The position numbers were made by a program, and so were the translations under genes. A stretch of DNA of 26,443 nt from a virus. The stretch is taken from positions 1 through 26,443 of IMG/VR virus record IMGVR_UViG_3300010885_028428; one strand, given 5' to 3'. Shown piece by piece: positions 7,765 through 15,440 of the stretch (position 1 is the first letter of the stretch; the number at the start of each line of letters is the position of its first letter). Below the pieces are notes generated by a model, which was given only the letters and a program-made list of their open reading frames with translations, searched no databases and was not told where the DNA came from.

Positions 7765-8174
7765 TGTTAGGGCTGGATACTATTGTCGGCGTTGGGATGA
7801 AGCTGATTGACAAGCTAATTCCCGATCCAGCTGCCAAGGCACAGGCCCAGTTAGAATTAGCCAAACTTGCCCAAGAAGGCAAGCTGGCAGAAATACAGGC
7901 AGACACTGCAGAATCACAAGAAGTCACCAAACGCGCGCAGGCCGACATGGCCTCTGACTCTTGGCTATCCAAGAACATCCGCCCCATGACCCTAATCTTT
8001 ATCCTTGGCGGCTACTTTGTGTTTGCCATGATGTCCGCCTTTGGCAACAACGCAAACGAAAAGTACGTTGAGCTGCTAGGTCAGTGGGGTATGCTGGTTA
8101 TGTCATTTTACTTTGGCGGCCGCACCCTTGAGAAAATCATGGACATGAAAGCAAAGAATGAACCTAAGTCCTAA
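7764..8174 (+). CDS. Holin of the 3-TM / GTA-holin type
   Basis: A 136-residue protein. The N-terminal half has an IPDPAAKAQAQLELAKLA helix and long amphipathic helices. Then comes a W-L-S-K-N-I-R-P-M-T segment leading into hydrophobic stretches at about 75-90 (LIFILGGYFVFAMMSA) and 103-117 (LGQWGMLVMSFYFGG), with the closing motif GGRTLEKIMD. The order 'IPDP..., SW.SKNIRP, ...YFGGRT.EK' is characteristic of the phage 3-TM holin family related to gene-transfer-agent holins. It should open the cytoplasmic membrane to let endolysin through or trigger lysis. Its last 17 bases overlap the start of the M15 peptidase gene in another frame. Confidence 0.8.
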   Translation: MLGLDTIVGVGMKLIDKLIPDPAAKAQAQLELAKLAQEGKLAEIQADTAESQEVTKRAQADMASDSWLSKNIRPMTLIFILGGYFVFAMMSAFGNNANEKYVELLGQWGMLVMSFYFGGRTLEKIMDMKAKNEPKS

Positions 8175-8592
8175 CTTCACACTCCAGGAATTAACCGTAT
8201 CTGAGATAGCCGCGCGCAGGAACCTGGATAACACCCCCAACGCGACCGAGGTAGCTAACCTAGTCCGAGTTGCGGAGTTGCTAGAACAAGTCCGTGCCCT
8301 ACTTGGCAAACCGATCCTGGTCAATTCTGCATTCCGCTCTAAGGCTGTGAATGACGCCGTGGGGTCGCGCGACACCAGCCAGCACCGACTGGGCTGCGCC
8401 GCGGACATTCGTGTCCCAGGCCTCACTCCCAAGCAGGTAGTCCAGGCCTGCATTGACGCCAAGATTCCGTTTGACCAGGTCATTGAAGAGTTTGACTCCT
8501 GGACCCACATCAGCGTACCTAACACACCCAGCACCACACCTCGCCGGCAGGCATTGATTATTGATAAACAAGGCACACGACCGTTTGTCTAA
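8158..8592 (+). CDS. M15-family peptidoglycan peptidase (endolysin)
   Basis: A 144-residue single-domain protein of the Peptidase_M15_3 / D-Ala-D-Ala carboxypeptidase-like family. The zinc ligands are visible as H76 in TSQHRLG, D83 in CAAD and H117 in SWTHIS, with VNSAFRSKAVN at about 56-66 as the usual substrate-loop motif. Members cleave peptide bonds in peptidoglycan stem peptides. There is no signal sequence, so export would depend on the holin. The ATG at 8158 lies inside the end of the preceding holin gene, indicating coupled translation. The tail after SVPNTPSTTPRRQA is family-typical. It complements the glycan-cleaving GH24 enzyme that follows. Confidence 0.88.
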   Translation: MNLSPNFTLQELTVSEIAARRNLDNTPNATEVANLVRVAELLEQVRALLGKPILVNSAFRSKAVNDAVGSRDTSQHRLGCAADIRVPGLTPKQVVQACIDAKIPFDQVIEEFDSWTHISVPNTPSTTPRRQALIIDKQGTRPFV

Positions 8593-8599
8593 ACCCCAA

Positions 8600-8619
8600 T
8601 TTGCATTATTATATGCAAA
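8600..8619 (+). promoter_or_regulatory. Putative late promoter within an inverted repeat
   Basis: The motif TTTGCATTATTATA occupies 8600-8613, 20 bases before the lysozyme ATG. Here it is also part of a perfect inverted repeat: TTTGCAT (8600-8606) and ATGCAAA (8613-8619) around TATTAT. A strong ribosome-binding site (AAGGAG) follows. The symmetry is specific to this copy and could allow separate control of the lysozyme gene. Confidence 0.6.
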
Positions 8620-8632
8620 GTAAGGAGAAAAC

Positions 8633-9142
8633 ATGATTCAGTTTATTGCGGTCTGGCTGCTTGTCTTCGTTGTGATATTTACAAGCGTACAAGAAAAACC
8701 AGACCAGCCATTTGAGTGGGTATCAGATTCTACCATCGTCCTAGTCGAAAACTTTGAAGGAAAGCGCCACAAAGCCTACCGAGACAGCCAGGGTAACTGG
8801 ACGATTGGCGTAGGGCATTTGATTAGGCGTGAGACGCGTCATTTGCTGCATACAGAGCTTTCTGAGGAGGAGGTAAGGGGTATCCTACACCAAGACCTAG
8901 AAAAGTGCTCTACGGCTCTGCAAACGGCTCTGAGCGTGCCTGTCACTAGGCTACAAGCCGACGCATTGCACAGCCTGTGCCATAACATCGGTCCGGACAA
9001 CATGCGCCGCTCGGACGTGGTAAAACATCTGAACGCTGGAGATCCTGAAAAAGCGGCTCAAGCGTTTATGAACTGGTCTAACCCACCAGAGTTACGAAAC
9101 CGTAGAAAGGCCGAAAAAGCCCTTTTCCTAGCAGGCACATAG
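8633..9142 (+). CDS. GH24 lysozyme (endolysin) with N-terminal membrane segment
   Basis: A 169-residue T4-type lysozyme. The catalytic triad is in place: E42 in FEGKRH, D51 in YRDSQG and T57 in WTIGVGH, with the 9- and 6-residue spacings of T4 lysozyme. It should hydrolyse the MurNAc-GlcNAc bond. Residues 2-18 are strongly hydrophobic (IQFIAVWLLVFVVIFTS) with no clear cleavage site, suggesting a signal-anchor or SAR-type endolysin that reaches the periplasm through Sec, although a normal signal peptide is possible. The start is supported by TAAGGAGAAAAC. Unlike the other lysis genes it sits behind its own promoter-like motif, after a 40-base gap. Two cysteines (EKCSTAL, HSLCHN) lie within the domain; whether they form a disulfide is unknown. 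Confidence 0.92.
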   Translation: MIQFIAVWLLVFVVIFTSVQEKPDQPFEWVSDSTIVLVENFEGKRHKAYRDSQGNWTIGVGHLIRRETRHLLHTELSEEEVRGILHQDLEKCSTALQTALSVPVTRLQADALHSLCHNIGPDNMRRSDVVKHLNAGDPEKAAQAFMNWSNPPELRNRRKAEKALFLAGT

Positions 9143-9160
9143 GGCGCAAAACTGCACTAT

Positions 9161-9179
9161 TTTGTATTATTATATATAG
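9161..9179 (+). promoter_or_regulatory. Putative late promoter (connector operon)
   Basis: TTTGTATTATTATATATAG in the 79-base gap after the lysozyme gene, identical over 19 bases to 15438-15456. It probably initiates the transcript for the connector genes from 9222 on. Downstream, a GAGG precedes the ATG at 9222. Confidence 0.65.
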
Positions 9180-9221
9180 GACCTGATCAGTCTAATCAAC
9201 AACTTAACTCGAGGATATACC

Positions 9222-9908
9222 ATGGAAGGCTTCAAAAAATTACCTAAGGGCGTAGCATGCTTCAAAGAAGGCGGCTCCGTCTATAAGTCACGCCACTCTG
9301 AAAAGTCAGAAGTCTCCCAGGACATCGCCAAGGACAAGCAGATTGTCAAAAAGGCTGTCTCGATCCACGACAAGCAGCAACATCAAGGCGAGAAGACTGA
9401 CCTCTCCAAACTCAAAAAAGGCGGCCGCGCCAAGAAAGAAGGCGGCTGCGTTGGTCGCTACAAGTCCGGCGGCAAAGTAGAGAACGCCTACGGCACGCCT
9501 AAGACAGACAAAGACATCAAAGACATCGCTAACACAAAACGCCAAAAGCCTAAGAAGATGCAAATGGGTGGCATGACTGGCCCAGCCGCTGCAGGTCCAG
9601 CGGCAGCAGCCCCATCAGCAGCCACTGGTCAAATGACTGAATTAGAAAAGCGCCGCAATTTAGAAAAGATGGCACGCGCCAAGAAATACCTTAGTCCGTC
9701 CCAACAGTCTGAACTGATTAAACAAGACCCAAGAGCTGCAGGCTTGACTGGTAACATCGGCTACAAGCACGGCGGCAAGATTAAGAAGTGCGCAGAAGGC
9801 GGCTCTTTAAAAGAGACTAACGCTGAAGAAAATCCAGGTTTAGCTAAGTTGCCAACTAACGTACGTAACAAGATGGGATATGCTAAAAAGGGCGGGAAGG
9901 TCTGCTAA
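9222..9908 (+). CDS. Basic Lys/Gly-rich protein with repeated xGGxV motifs
   Basis: A 228-residue, strongly basic protein of a kind I recall among uncultured phages but for which I know no function. It has seven short motifs of the form K/A-x-G-G-[K/S/C/R]-[V/I/L/A]: KEGGSV, KKGGRA, KEGGCV, KSGGKV, KHGGKI, AEGGSL and the C-terminal KKGGKV. The four cysteines (ACFKEGG, GGCV, KKCAEGG, final C) all lie near these motifs. Residues about 117-137 are a Gly/Ala/Pro linker, then a helical part ([18 protein letters not shown]). The first gene behind its own promoter, immediately upstream of head-tail connector genes, it may be a virion or DNA-binding protein. Start supported by GAGGATATACC. Its last base is shared with the next start (TAATG). 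Confidence 0.75.
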   Translation: MEGFKKLPKGVACFKEGGSVYKSRHSEKSEVSQDIAKDKQIVKKAVSIHDKQQHQGEKTDLSKLKKGGRAKKEGGCVGRYKSGGKVENAYGTPKTDKDIKDIANTKRQKPKKMQMGGMTGPAAAGPAAAAPSAATGQMTELEKRRNLEKMARAKKYLSPSQQSELIKQDPRAAGLTGNIGYKHGGKIKKCAEGGSLKETNAEENPGLAKLPTNVRNKMGYAKKGGKVC

Positions 9909-10075
9909 TGCCTTTTAAATCCGAAGCTCAAAAAGGCGCAATGTACGCCGCGGCCGCTGGCAAGTCAACTCTTGGCATCCCTAAAAAGGTTGGCAAGGAG
10001 TTTGTCAAGGCAGGCCCGGCGTCTAAGAATCTACCTAATAAAGTACAAAAGCGCGCCGCCGGCCGCGGGAGATAA
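9908..10075 (+). CDS. Small basic phage protein, MPFKSEAQ type (55 aa)
   Basis: A 55-residue basic protein starting [20 protein letters not shown] and continuing with [13 protein letters not shown] and a basic tail (RAAGRGR). The opening 'PFKSEAQ...MYA' is typical of a family of very small phage proteins with unknown function, often next to structural genes. The start overlaps the previous stop as TAATG, and the next gene begins 3 bases after its stop, so it is embedded in the operon. Its charge suggests binding to DNA or to an acidic virion protein, which is speculative. Confidence 0.8.
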   Translation: MPFKSEAQKGAMYAAAAGKSTLGIPKKVGKEFVKAGPASKNLPNKVQKRAAGRGR

Positions 10076-10078
10076 TCT

Positions 10079-11146
10079 GTGGCATATTCTGGGACAACTG
10101 GCAACACCACGATCAACGTTGATCAACTTATTTCCTATGCGTTTCGTGACGCAGGTAAGACCTCGGAAGAGATGACGCCAGAGTACGTGGACGCAGCTAA
10201 GCAGGCGCTGTTCTACAACCTGCAAAACCTATCTAACCTTGGCGTTAATCTTTGGCTTTTGGAAAATCAATTGTATGGCGCCGTAACAGCACAGCAACAG
10301 CTCTATCTACCAAAGACAGTTATTGATGTGCGTGAAGCGAACTGGGTCTACATTATTAACTCAGCGGCCGCTGAGTACCTCCCCGTGTCTAACGTAGACT
10401 CCCCCGCGGTGTTTAGTCAAAACTTAGACCTAGTCTCGACAGCAACCGTCGGCGCAAATTGGTTTGGTTTAGAGTATCAAAACGCACAGCCAGTTTTTTA
10501 TGTTGGCTTTAACGGCTACGCAGCAGGCGGCGGCACGACAACCTATAATTTTGCGTATGAGGTCAGTGACGACGGAGTAACCTGGTCAACAGTCCAGCAG
10601 TTTCCGGCGACGACGCTATCGGATCGTGAGTGGGCCTATTTTAATATTAGTACCACACCAAACCATTTGTTTTACCGTTTACGCGAGACAGTAGCCACCA
10701 CATTCTCAATCCGTCAGATTGTATTCTCAACTAGCCAACAGGTTATTCCGCTGTCGCGTCTAAACCGTGACGACTACTGGAACCTTCCTAACAAACAATT
10801 TCCTTCGGTGCGCTCGTTGCAGTATTGGTTTGATCGTCAGATTGAACCGTCAATGTACTTGTGGCCTGTCCCGAACAATGACTTTCAAATGTTTCAATTA
10901 GTTGTTGAAAAGCAAATGCAAGACGTAGGCTCGTTAACAGATCAAATCTACGTGCCTGACCGCTGGATTAATTGCGTACAAAAGCAATTGTCACACAGCA
11001 TGTCATTGCAACTTCCAGGGGTAGACATAGCACGTATTCAGTATTTAGATGCACAAGCAAACAAGGCATTTATGCAAGCTAGTGAGGAAGATCGTGACAA
11101 ATCTCCAATCTATTTCCAACCTAACTACAGCTACTATACACGATGA
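10079..11146 (+). CDS. P22 gp4-like head-to-tail adaptor with beta-sandwich insertion
   Basis: A 355-residue protein initiated at GTG (10079) behind GGGAGA. The N-terminal helical part (INVDQLISYAFRDAG, AKQALFYNLQNLSNLG, LYLPKTVIDV) and the C-terminal part (IPLSRLNRDDYWNLP, SVRSLQYWFDRQ, MYLWPVPNNDF, VPDRWINCVQKQLSHSMSLQ) match the layout of the P22 tail accessory factor gp4 family. That family lies between portal and tail and closes the DNA channel. Between these parts, residues from about 115 to 225 form an inserted beta-rich domain (FAYEVSDDGVTWSTVQQF, REWAYFNIST, LFYRLRET) resembling a galactose-binding/discoidin sandwich. The assignment to the gp4 family is by pattern only. It overlaps the next gene by ATGA. 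Confidence 0.65.
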   Translation: MAYSGTTGNTTINVDQLISYAFRDAGKTSEEMTPEYVDAAKQALFYNLQNLSNLGVNLWLLENQLYGAVTAQQQLYLPKTVIDVREANWVYIINSAAAEYLPVSNVDSPAVFSQNLDLVSTATVGANWFGLEYQNAQPVFYVGFNGYAAGGGTTTYNFAYEVSDDGVTWSTVQQFPATTLSDREWAYFNISTTPNHLFYRLRETVATTFSIRQIVFSTSQQVIPLSRLNRDDYWNLPNKQFPSVRSLQYWFDRQIEPSMYLWPVPNNDFQMFQLVVEKQMQDVGSLTDQIYVPDRWINCVQKQLSHSMSLQLPGVDIARIQYLDAQANKAFMQASEEDRDKSPIYFQPNYSYYTR

Positions 11147-11763
11147 GCGGCGCATACGTAATGACCTATAGCAACCTGGTGGAGGACGTTCAGCGTTATA
11201 TGGAACGTGACGACGCCGGATTTGTTGCACAGATACCCAGTCTAATTGGACTAGCGGAGGCAGCAATTGCCGCCGAGCTAAAGTCACTACTACAATTAAC
11301 TGTAGTAGAGACAACACTTGCCGAAAATCAGGTAATACTAAATAAACCGGCGCGTTGGAGAAAGACCGTTTCTATGAAGGTAAATGGCGCGCCAATTGTT
11401 ATGAGATCCCAAGATTATGTTGCGATGTACCAGTCTCAATCCACTGCAGGAACACCAAAATTTTATGCAGAGTATGACTACAACAACTGGGCGATTGCCC
11501 CGGCCCCAAGCGCTGACTCCGCCGTAGAGATTATTTACTATAGCGAAATTCAAAAACTAGACACATCAAACCAAACAAACCTATTTACCCGTGAGTGCCC
11601 CCAGGCAATGCTGTTCGGAACTTTATTGCAAGCCCAAGGCTACCTAAAAGCATTAGATAAGTTACCTGTATGGAAAGCATACTACACTGAGTCTCTAGCT
11701 GCCTTGAAGAAAGAAGATAGCTCACGTCGTATCGACAGAAATACTACGGTCCAGGAACCATAA
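11143..11763 (+). CDS. Phage adaptor protein (SU10-adaptor-like)
   Basis: A 206-residue protein. The N-terminal helices (YSNLVEDVQRYMERDD, QIPSLIGLAEAAIAAELK), a beta core (VILNKPARWRKTVSMKVNG, YAEYDYNNWAIAPAP, SAVEIIYYSEI) and C-terminal helices (ECPQAMLFGTLLQAQGYLK, WKAYYTESLAALKKED) follow the pattern of phage adaptor proteins like that of phage SU10, which form a ring under the portal. The annotated ATG at 11143 overlaps the previous stop as ATGA. An internal ATG at 11161 (MTYSNLVED) is a plausible alternative because related proteins begin at that point; neither has a strong ribosome-binding site. A second adaptor directly after the gp4-like one fits a layered short-tail connector. Confidence 0.7.
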   Translation: MSGAYVMTYSNLVEDVQRYMERDDAGFVAQIPSLIGLAEAAIAAELKSLLQLTVVETTLAENQVILNKPARWRKTVSMKVNGAPIVMRSQDYVAMYQSQSTAGTPKFYAEYDYNNWAIAPAPSADSAVEIIYYSEIQKLDTSNQTNLFTRECPQAMLFGTLLQAQGYLKALDKLPVWKAYYTESLAALKKEDSSRRIDRNTTVQEP

Positions 11764-11766
11764 ACT

Positions 11767-13032
11767 ATGCCAATATTTACATCACCATTTACCGGAACAG
11801 TCGTACAGCCAACCGACGTATCGTACTACGATCTTAACTTTAGCGCTAATGTACAGCTTTTTTGGCCTGCGGTTGTTAATCCACAGCAAGTCCCTGCCGC
11901 GCGTATTATTGACGCCACGCCGTCTGTTGCTAGTTTAATTGTTAAACTGCCAGAGGCAAACCAAGGCACCACTGGCGCAGATATTTTGATCCGTAACTTT
12001 GGCGCTGTTGCATTTACTGTTCAAGATTTTGCGGGCACTGGATCGGTGTCAATTCCCGCCGGCGTATCTAAATACTTCTACCTATCGGATAATTCAACTT
12101 CTGCGGGTGTCTGGCAAAATGTTACATTTGGTGCAGGCACCTCGTCGGCCGATGCCGCCTCGTTAGCTGGCGCCGGTTTAGTTGCTTTGGCGGGCAAATT
12201 AAACGCCACACAAAACATTGTCGAGGTATCATCCCCACCCGTAATTACCGACGCCAGCCGCGCCAGTACATTTCTTTGGGTTTCTGGAAACAATAGCATT
12301 ACTCTACCAACTTCGGCAAGTTTAACCGCTGGCTGGTTTATTGCGTTTAGAAATGCTGGAACCGGGACGTTGACGTTCACCACCCAGGGTACGTCGATAA
12401 TTAACGGCGGCGCCAATCTGGACGTAAACCCCGGCGAGTCTGGTTTTATTGTGTTTCAAGAATCCACTGGGGATTTTTTCACTGTAGGATTAGCTATCCC
12501 GTCTAACGTAACATTTACCTCAGCGACGTACGACGTAGACTCAATTATCCCCAATACGTTTAGCTTAGTAGCATTTGCGCCAATTATTCAGACGTATGTC
12601 GCGCTGTCTGGCACACGAACCGTTGACTTAGCTGTCACGTTACCTGCGACAACACAGCTATACATTTTAACAAATAACACCGGGCAACCGGGCTACAGTA
12701 TTACTTTTCAAATATCGGGAAGCATCCAGGCGCCAATTATTGTAGCCGATGGGTCTGTTGCGTTGGTGTTAAGCGACGGTAACTTTTTGTATGTTATTAG
12801 TCAAACTACTACAACTGCGTTTTTTGCCGTAAACGGATCCGCTGGTGGGCCAGCGTATTCATTTATTAACGACAACAACACCGGCATGTTTCTTCCAGGT
12901 GTTGGTGTTTTGGGTCTGTCGGCAAACTCAACTGAACTGTTAAATCTTGACAATAGTAACGTGCTCGATCCGCAGGTATCTACGCCGGCAACATTTACCG
13001 CTGGGTTGATTAGTGGCGGGACCTTTGTCTAA
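11767..13032 (+). CDS. Virion fibre-like protein with three-fold repeated beta domain
   Basis: A 421-residue beta-rich protein. Three similar segments occur at about 57-121, 177-242 and 289-346. Each starts with a -LP- strand (IVKLPEA, SITLPTS, AVTLPAT), has a central RN-G or NNTG turn (ILIRNFG, IAFRNAG, ILTNNTG) and ends in a Gly-rich strand before an S-x-G/D segment. Residues about 364-390 (YSFINDNNTGMFLPG) match the common fibre motif 'SF..D.nTGi..pG'. Its place between the adaptor and gp10-like genes suggests a fibre or collar protein fixed near the connector, different from the fibres at 50-7195. It shares one base with the next gene (TAATG). Host-binding function is not shown. Confidence 0.7.
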   Translation: MPIFTSPFTGTVVQPTDVSYYDLNFSANVQLFWPAVVNPQQVPAARIIDATPSVASLIVKLPEANQGTTGADILIRNFGAVAFTVQDFAGTGSVSIPAGVSKYFYLSDNSTSAGVWQNVTFGAGTSSADAASLAGAGLVALAGKLNATQNIVEVSSPPVITDASRASTFLWVSGNNSITLPTSASLTAGWFIAFRNAGTGTLTFTTQGTSIINGGANLDVNPGESGFIVFQESTGDFFTVGLAIPSNVTFTSATYDVDSIIPNTFSLVAFAPIIQTYVALSGTRTVDLAVTLPATTQLYILTNNTGQPGYSITFQISGSIQAPIIVADGSVALVLSDGNFLYVISQTTTTAFFAVNGSAGGPAYSFINDNNTGMFLPGVGVLGLSANSTELLNLDNSNVLDPQVSTPATFTAGLISGGTFV

Positions 13033-15167
13033 TGGCTGGAGAAAACAAATTACCTGACCAGTATAATCTGGTCTATACGCTTGGCGTACAGCCCGGCATA
13101 AAACGAGACGGCACAGTGTTTGAGTCACGTGAGTTTAGTGACGGGGAGTGGTGTCGTTTTCAGCGTGGCGTACCTAAAAAAATTGGTGGCTACAGACAGC
13201 TATTTTCCACTTTTACTGGTGTACCAAGGGGGTTAATAGCCAATTCGTATAACGGTGTTAACTACATTTTCGCTGGTAACGAGTTTGGTTTAGAAGCGTT
13301 TACAACGGGGACTACGTTTGGTGTTGGTAGCGGTCCGCTTACTGTAAATATTTTGCCCGGGTATGCACCATTTACCCTGGTGTCAAATACCGCCAGTCAA
13401 TTTGTAATCGCTGGTGATGTGGCCGCGGCGTTTCCGGCTAGTATGAAGGTTGTATTTAACAACAATATTGCTACCCAAACAACGGTAATTAGCGCGACGT
13501 ACTCATCGCCAAATACCACGGTAATTGTAACTACATCTAGTATTGCAGGGTCGCCGACGACAGTGTCTTTGTATGATCAAACGTTTTCACCAGACCCAAA
13601 CCTATTGTGGCAGTTTGACTTACAGTACTCACCGGCTGGCGGGTCACTACAAGTTTTAGCGCACCCAGGTATTAATTTAGCAAACATTGACAACGCCATA
13701 CCGACTCAAGTATTGGTTGGTGGACTATTACCAAACGCAATAAATCAATGGAACTTCCAGGGATTGGCTGATACGGGCGGTCAAAACCCAACCTATCGCC
13801 CAATTATTGTAGACGGCGGCGTGTGCGTGTTGTACCCGTTCACGTTTGTGTATGGTTCAGATGGGTTTATAGCCAATAACAACGTCGAAACAAACACAAC
13901 ACTGACAACGTATGGTCAGCAGACAATCACCGATTGGAACGGTCCGACAGCTAACCAGGTCAATATGGCCTCGTCTAAGGTTGTTAAGGGCATACCAGTG
14001 CGCGGCGGTACTAACTCCCCCTCTGGATTGTTTTGGGCAACCGATAGCTTAATCCGCGTTTCTTTCACGGGAGCCGCCCCGCTCTACTGGCGTTATGATA
14101 TTATTTCCAGCCAGATCTCTACGCTATCATCCTCGTGCTTTGTTGAGATGGATGGTATTTTTTACTGGATGGGTGTTGACCGTTTCTACCAATATAACGG
14201 TACGGTCTCTGTACTGCCAAATGATAAAAACGTAAACTGGCTATTTGACAACCTCAACTTTGTACAGCGCCAAAAGGCATGGACTACCAAAGTGCCCCGG
14301 TATAATGAGATCTGGTTCTTTTATCCTCGTGGTGAGGCAATGGAGTGCACCGACGCTATTATCTACAACGTTAAAGACAAGATCTGGTACGATGCTGGCA
14401 GCGCGCCGGGTTCGCGTAGATCGTGTGGTTATACAACGGAGATATTCCCGACACCAATCTGGGCGGGATGGGAGAGTGTTAACACGTTCAGTCCTTCTTT
14501 TACCGTAATTAGTAATCCACCAAGCGAGCCGGCACCAACCGCAACCCAGATTTATTTAAACGGCGACGCGACAATTACGTTTGGAGCTGGTGATTATGTG
14601 GCCACGTCAAACGGGGAAAATCCGCAGACATATAAAGTACTAACCAGCCAGTTCATATTTAACTCCACAGTTGCCGCGACTAACCCCGAGGGAGTAACTT
14701 TAATAACGGTCGCTAAGGCGTTTAATCCGTCTTTAGCTGCTGGCGATTTAGTTTACTACATTGAGGGCGGCTACCCACTCTGGCAGCATGAGTTTGGCAC
14801 AAACGCGATCACGCTTAACCAAGAGTTTGCAATTACGTCCAGTATCACGACCTGTGACATTAGCTGGGTCGGCGGAATACCATCCCAAGACACCCCCACT
14901 GGCGTCAATCGTCGTATGCACCTACGACGTGTCGAGCCTGACTTTGTTCAGACCGGGGAGATGGGCATGACTATCCTAGGGCGTAAGTTTGCCCGCGGTG
15001 AAACAGAAAACTCCGGCCCATTCTACTTTGACCCGGACACCGGCAAGATTGACCTACGCGTAGAGCACCGCGAAGTTCGGCTTAAGTTTGAGTCCAACGT
15101 GCTTAACGGCAATTTTGAGATGGGACGCCTGCTGATTACGGCAGAGTACGGCGACGAGAGACCATGA
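13032..15167 (+). CDS. Tail nozzle / packaged-DNA stabilisation protein (P22 gp10-like)
   Basis: A 711-residue protein. Its start has the features GIKRDGTVFESREFSDGEW, CRFQRGVPKKIGGY and GLIANSYNGVNYIFAG, seen in large hub proteins of short-tailed phages. The later part (FVEMDGIFYWMGVDRFYQY, NEIWFFYPRGEAMECTDAI, IWYDAG) has repeated strand-turn-strand units consistent with a beta-propeller nozzle, as in P22 gp10 or T7 gp12. It would assemble below the gp4-like adaptor and form the tail channel. I cannot choose between gp10-like and gp12-like without a profile search, and known proteins of both types are of similar length. The C-terminus (RLLITAEYGDERP) resembles family ends. It overlaps the 83-aa gene by ATGA. 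Confidence 0.6.
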   Translation: MAGENKLPDQYNLVYTLGVQPGIKRDGTVFESREFSDGEWCRFQRGVPKKIGGYRQLFSTFTGVPRGLIANSYNGVNYIFAGNEFGLEAFTTGTTFGVGSGPLTVNILPGYAPFTLVSNTASQFVIAGDVAAAFPASMKVVFNNNIATQTTVISATYSSPNTTVIVTTSSIAGSPTTVSLYDQTFSPDPNLLWQFDLQYSPAGGSLQVLAHPGINLANIDNAIPTQVLVGGLLPNAINQWNFQGLADTGGQNPTYRPIIVDGGVCVLYPFTFVYGSDGFIANNNVETNTTLTTYGQQTITDWNGPTANQVNMASSKVVKGIPVRGGTNSPSGLFWATDSLIRVSFTGAAPLYWRYDIISSQISTLSSSCFVEMDGIFYWMGVDRFYQYNGTVSVLPNDKNVNWLFDNLNFVQRQKAWTTKVPRYNEIWFFYPRGEAMECTDAIIYNVKDKIWYDAGSAPGSRRSCGYTTEIFPTPIWAGWESVNTFSPSFTVISNPPSEPAPTATQIYLNGDATITFGAGDYVATSNGENPQTYKVLTSQFIFNSTVAATNPEGVTLITVAKAFNPSLAAGDLVYYIEGGYPLWQHEFGTNAITLNQEFAITSSITTCDISWVGGIPSQDTPTGVNRRMHLRRVEPDFVQTGEMGMTILGRKFARGETENSGPFYFDPDTGKIDLRVEHREVRLKFESNVLNGNFEMGRLLITAEYGDERP

Positions 15168-15415
15168 GCATTCAGACATTCTTTCCGAGCAATCCGGAGT
15201 ACATGACCTGGGAGGATTGGAACGGTAACTTTCTACACTACTTTGGCGAAGAGCCAATTATGTATGGCCCTGAAGCCGATTGGAAACTGGTAGCAAAAAA
15301 CATTAGTCAGTTGACTACTTTTGAGAGCTACCCGGTCCCAGACCCAGAGGGGTTTAAGACATGGCAAGAATGGGCCTCAGCGCTTAGCTTTATTTTAAAC
15401 GGCCCAACCCAATAA
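15164..15415 (+). CDS. Small acidic Trp-rich protein with internal duplication (83 aa)
   Basis: An 83-residue protein, translationally coupled (ATGA) to the nozzle gene. I recognise no function, though similar short proteins often follow podoviral hub genes. Two halves resemble each other: residues 10-28 (NPEYMTWEDWNGNFLHYFG) and 60-80 (DPEGFKTWQEWASALSFILNG), both of the form P-E-x-x-T-W-x-x-W-x-x-x-L/F...G. It is acidic and aromatic and has no membrane segment. It may be a small tail or connector component. An intrinsic terminator follows its stop, so it is the last gene of the connector transcript. Confidence 0.75.
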   Translation: MSIQTFFPSNPEYMTWEDWNGNFLHYFGEEPIMYGPEADWKLVAKNISQLTTFESYPVPDPEGFKTWQEWASALSFILNGPTQ

Positions 15416-15418
15416 AAG

Positions 15419-15440
15419 GGGCGCTAAAGCGCTCTTTTTT
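15419..15440 (+). terminator. Intrinsic terminator after the connector operon
   Basis: GGGCGC (15419-15424), a TAAA loop, and GCGCTC (15429-15434) form a 6-bp stem with one G-T pair, followed by six T. It lies 3 bases beyond the stop of the 83-aa gene. The last T residues are also the first bases of the promoter motif that follows. Confidence 0.75.

Noticed and set aside
9143-9160. Weak GC-rich segment after the lysozyme gene as a terminator
   Set aside because: No stem of adequate length can be formed and there is no T-tract beyond TTTT within the promoter motif.
9181-9221. tRNA or small RNA in the leader before the 228-aa gene
   Set aside because: Only 41 bases are available, with no cloverleaf or stable hairpin; it reads as an ordinary 5' leader.
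14245-14508. + strand 87-residue frame within the nozzle gene
   Set aside because: It is out of frame with a strongly supported large gene and shows no family pattern.
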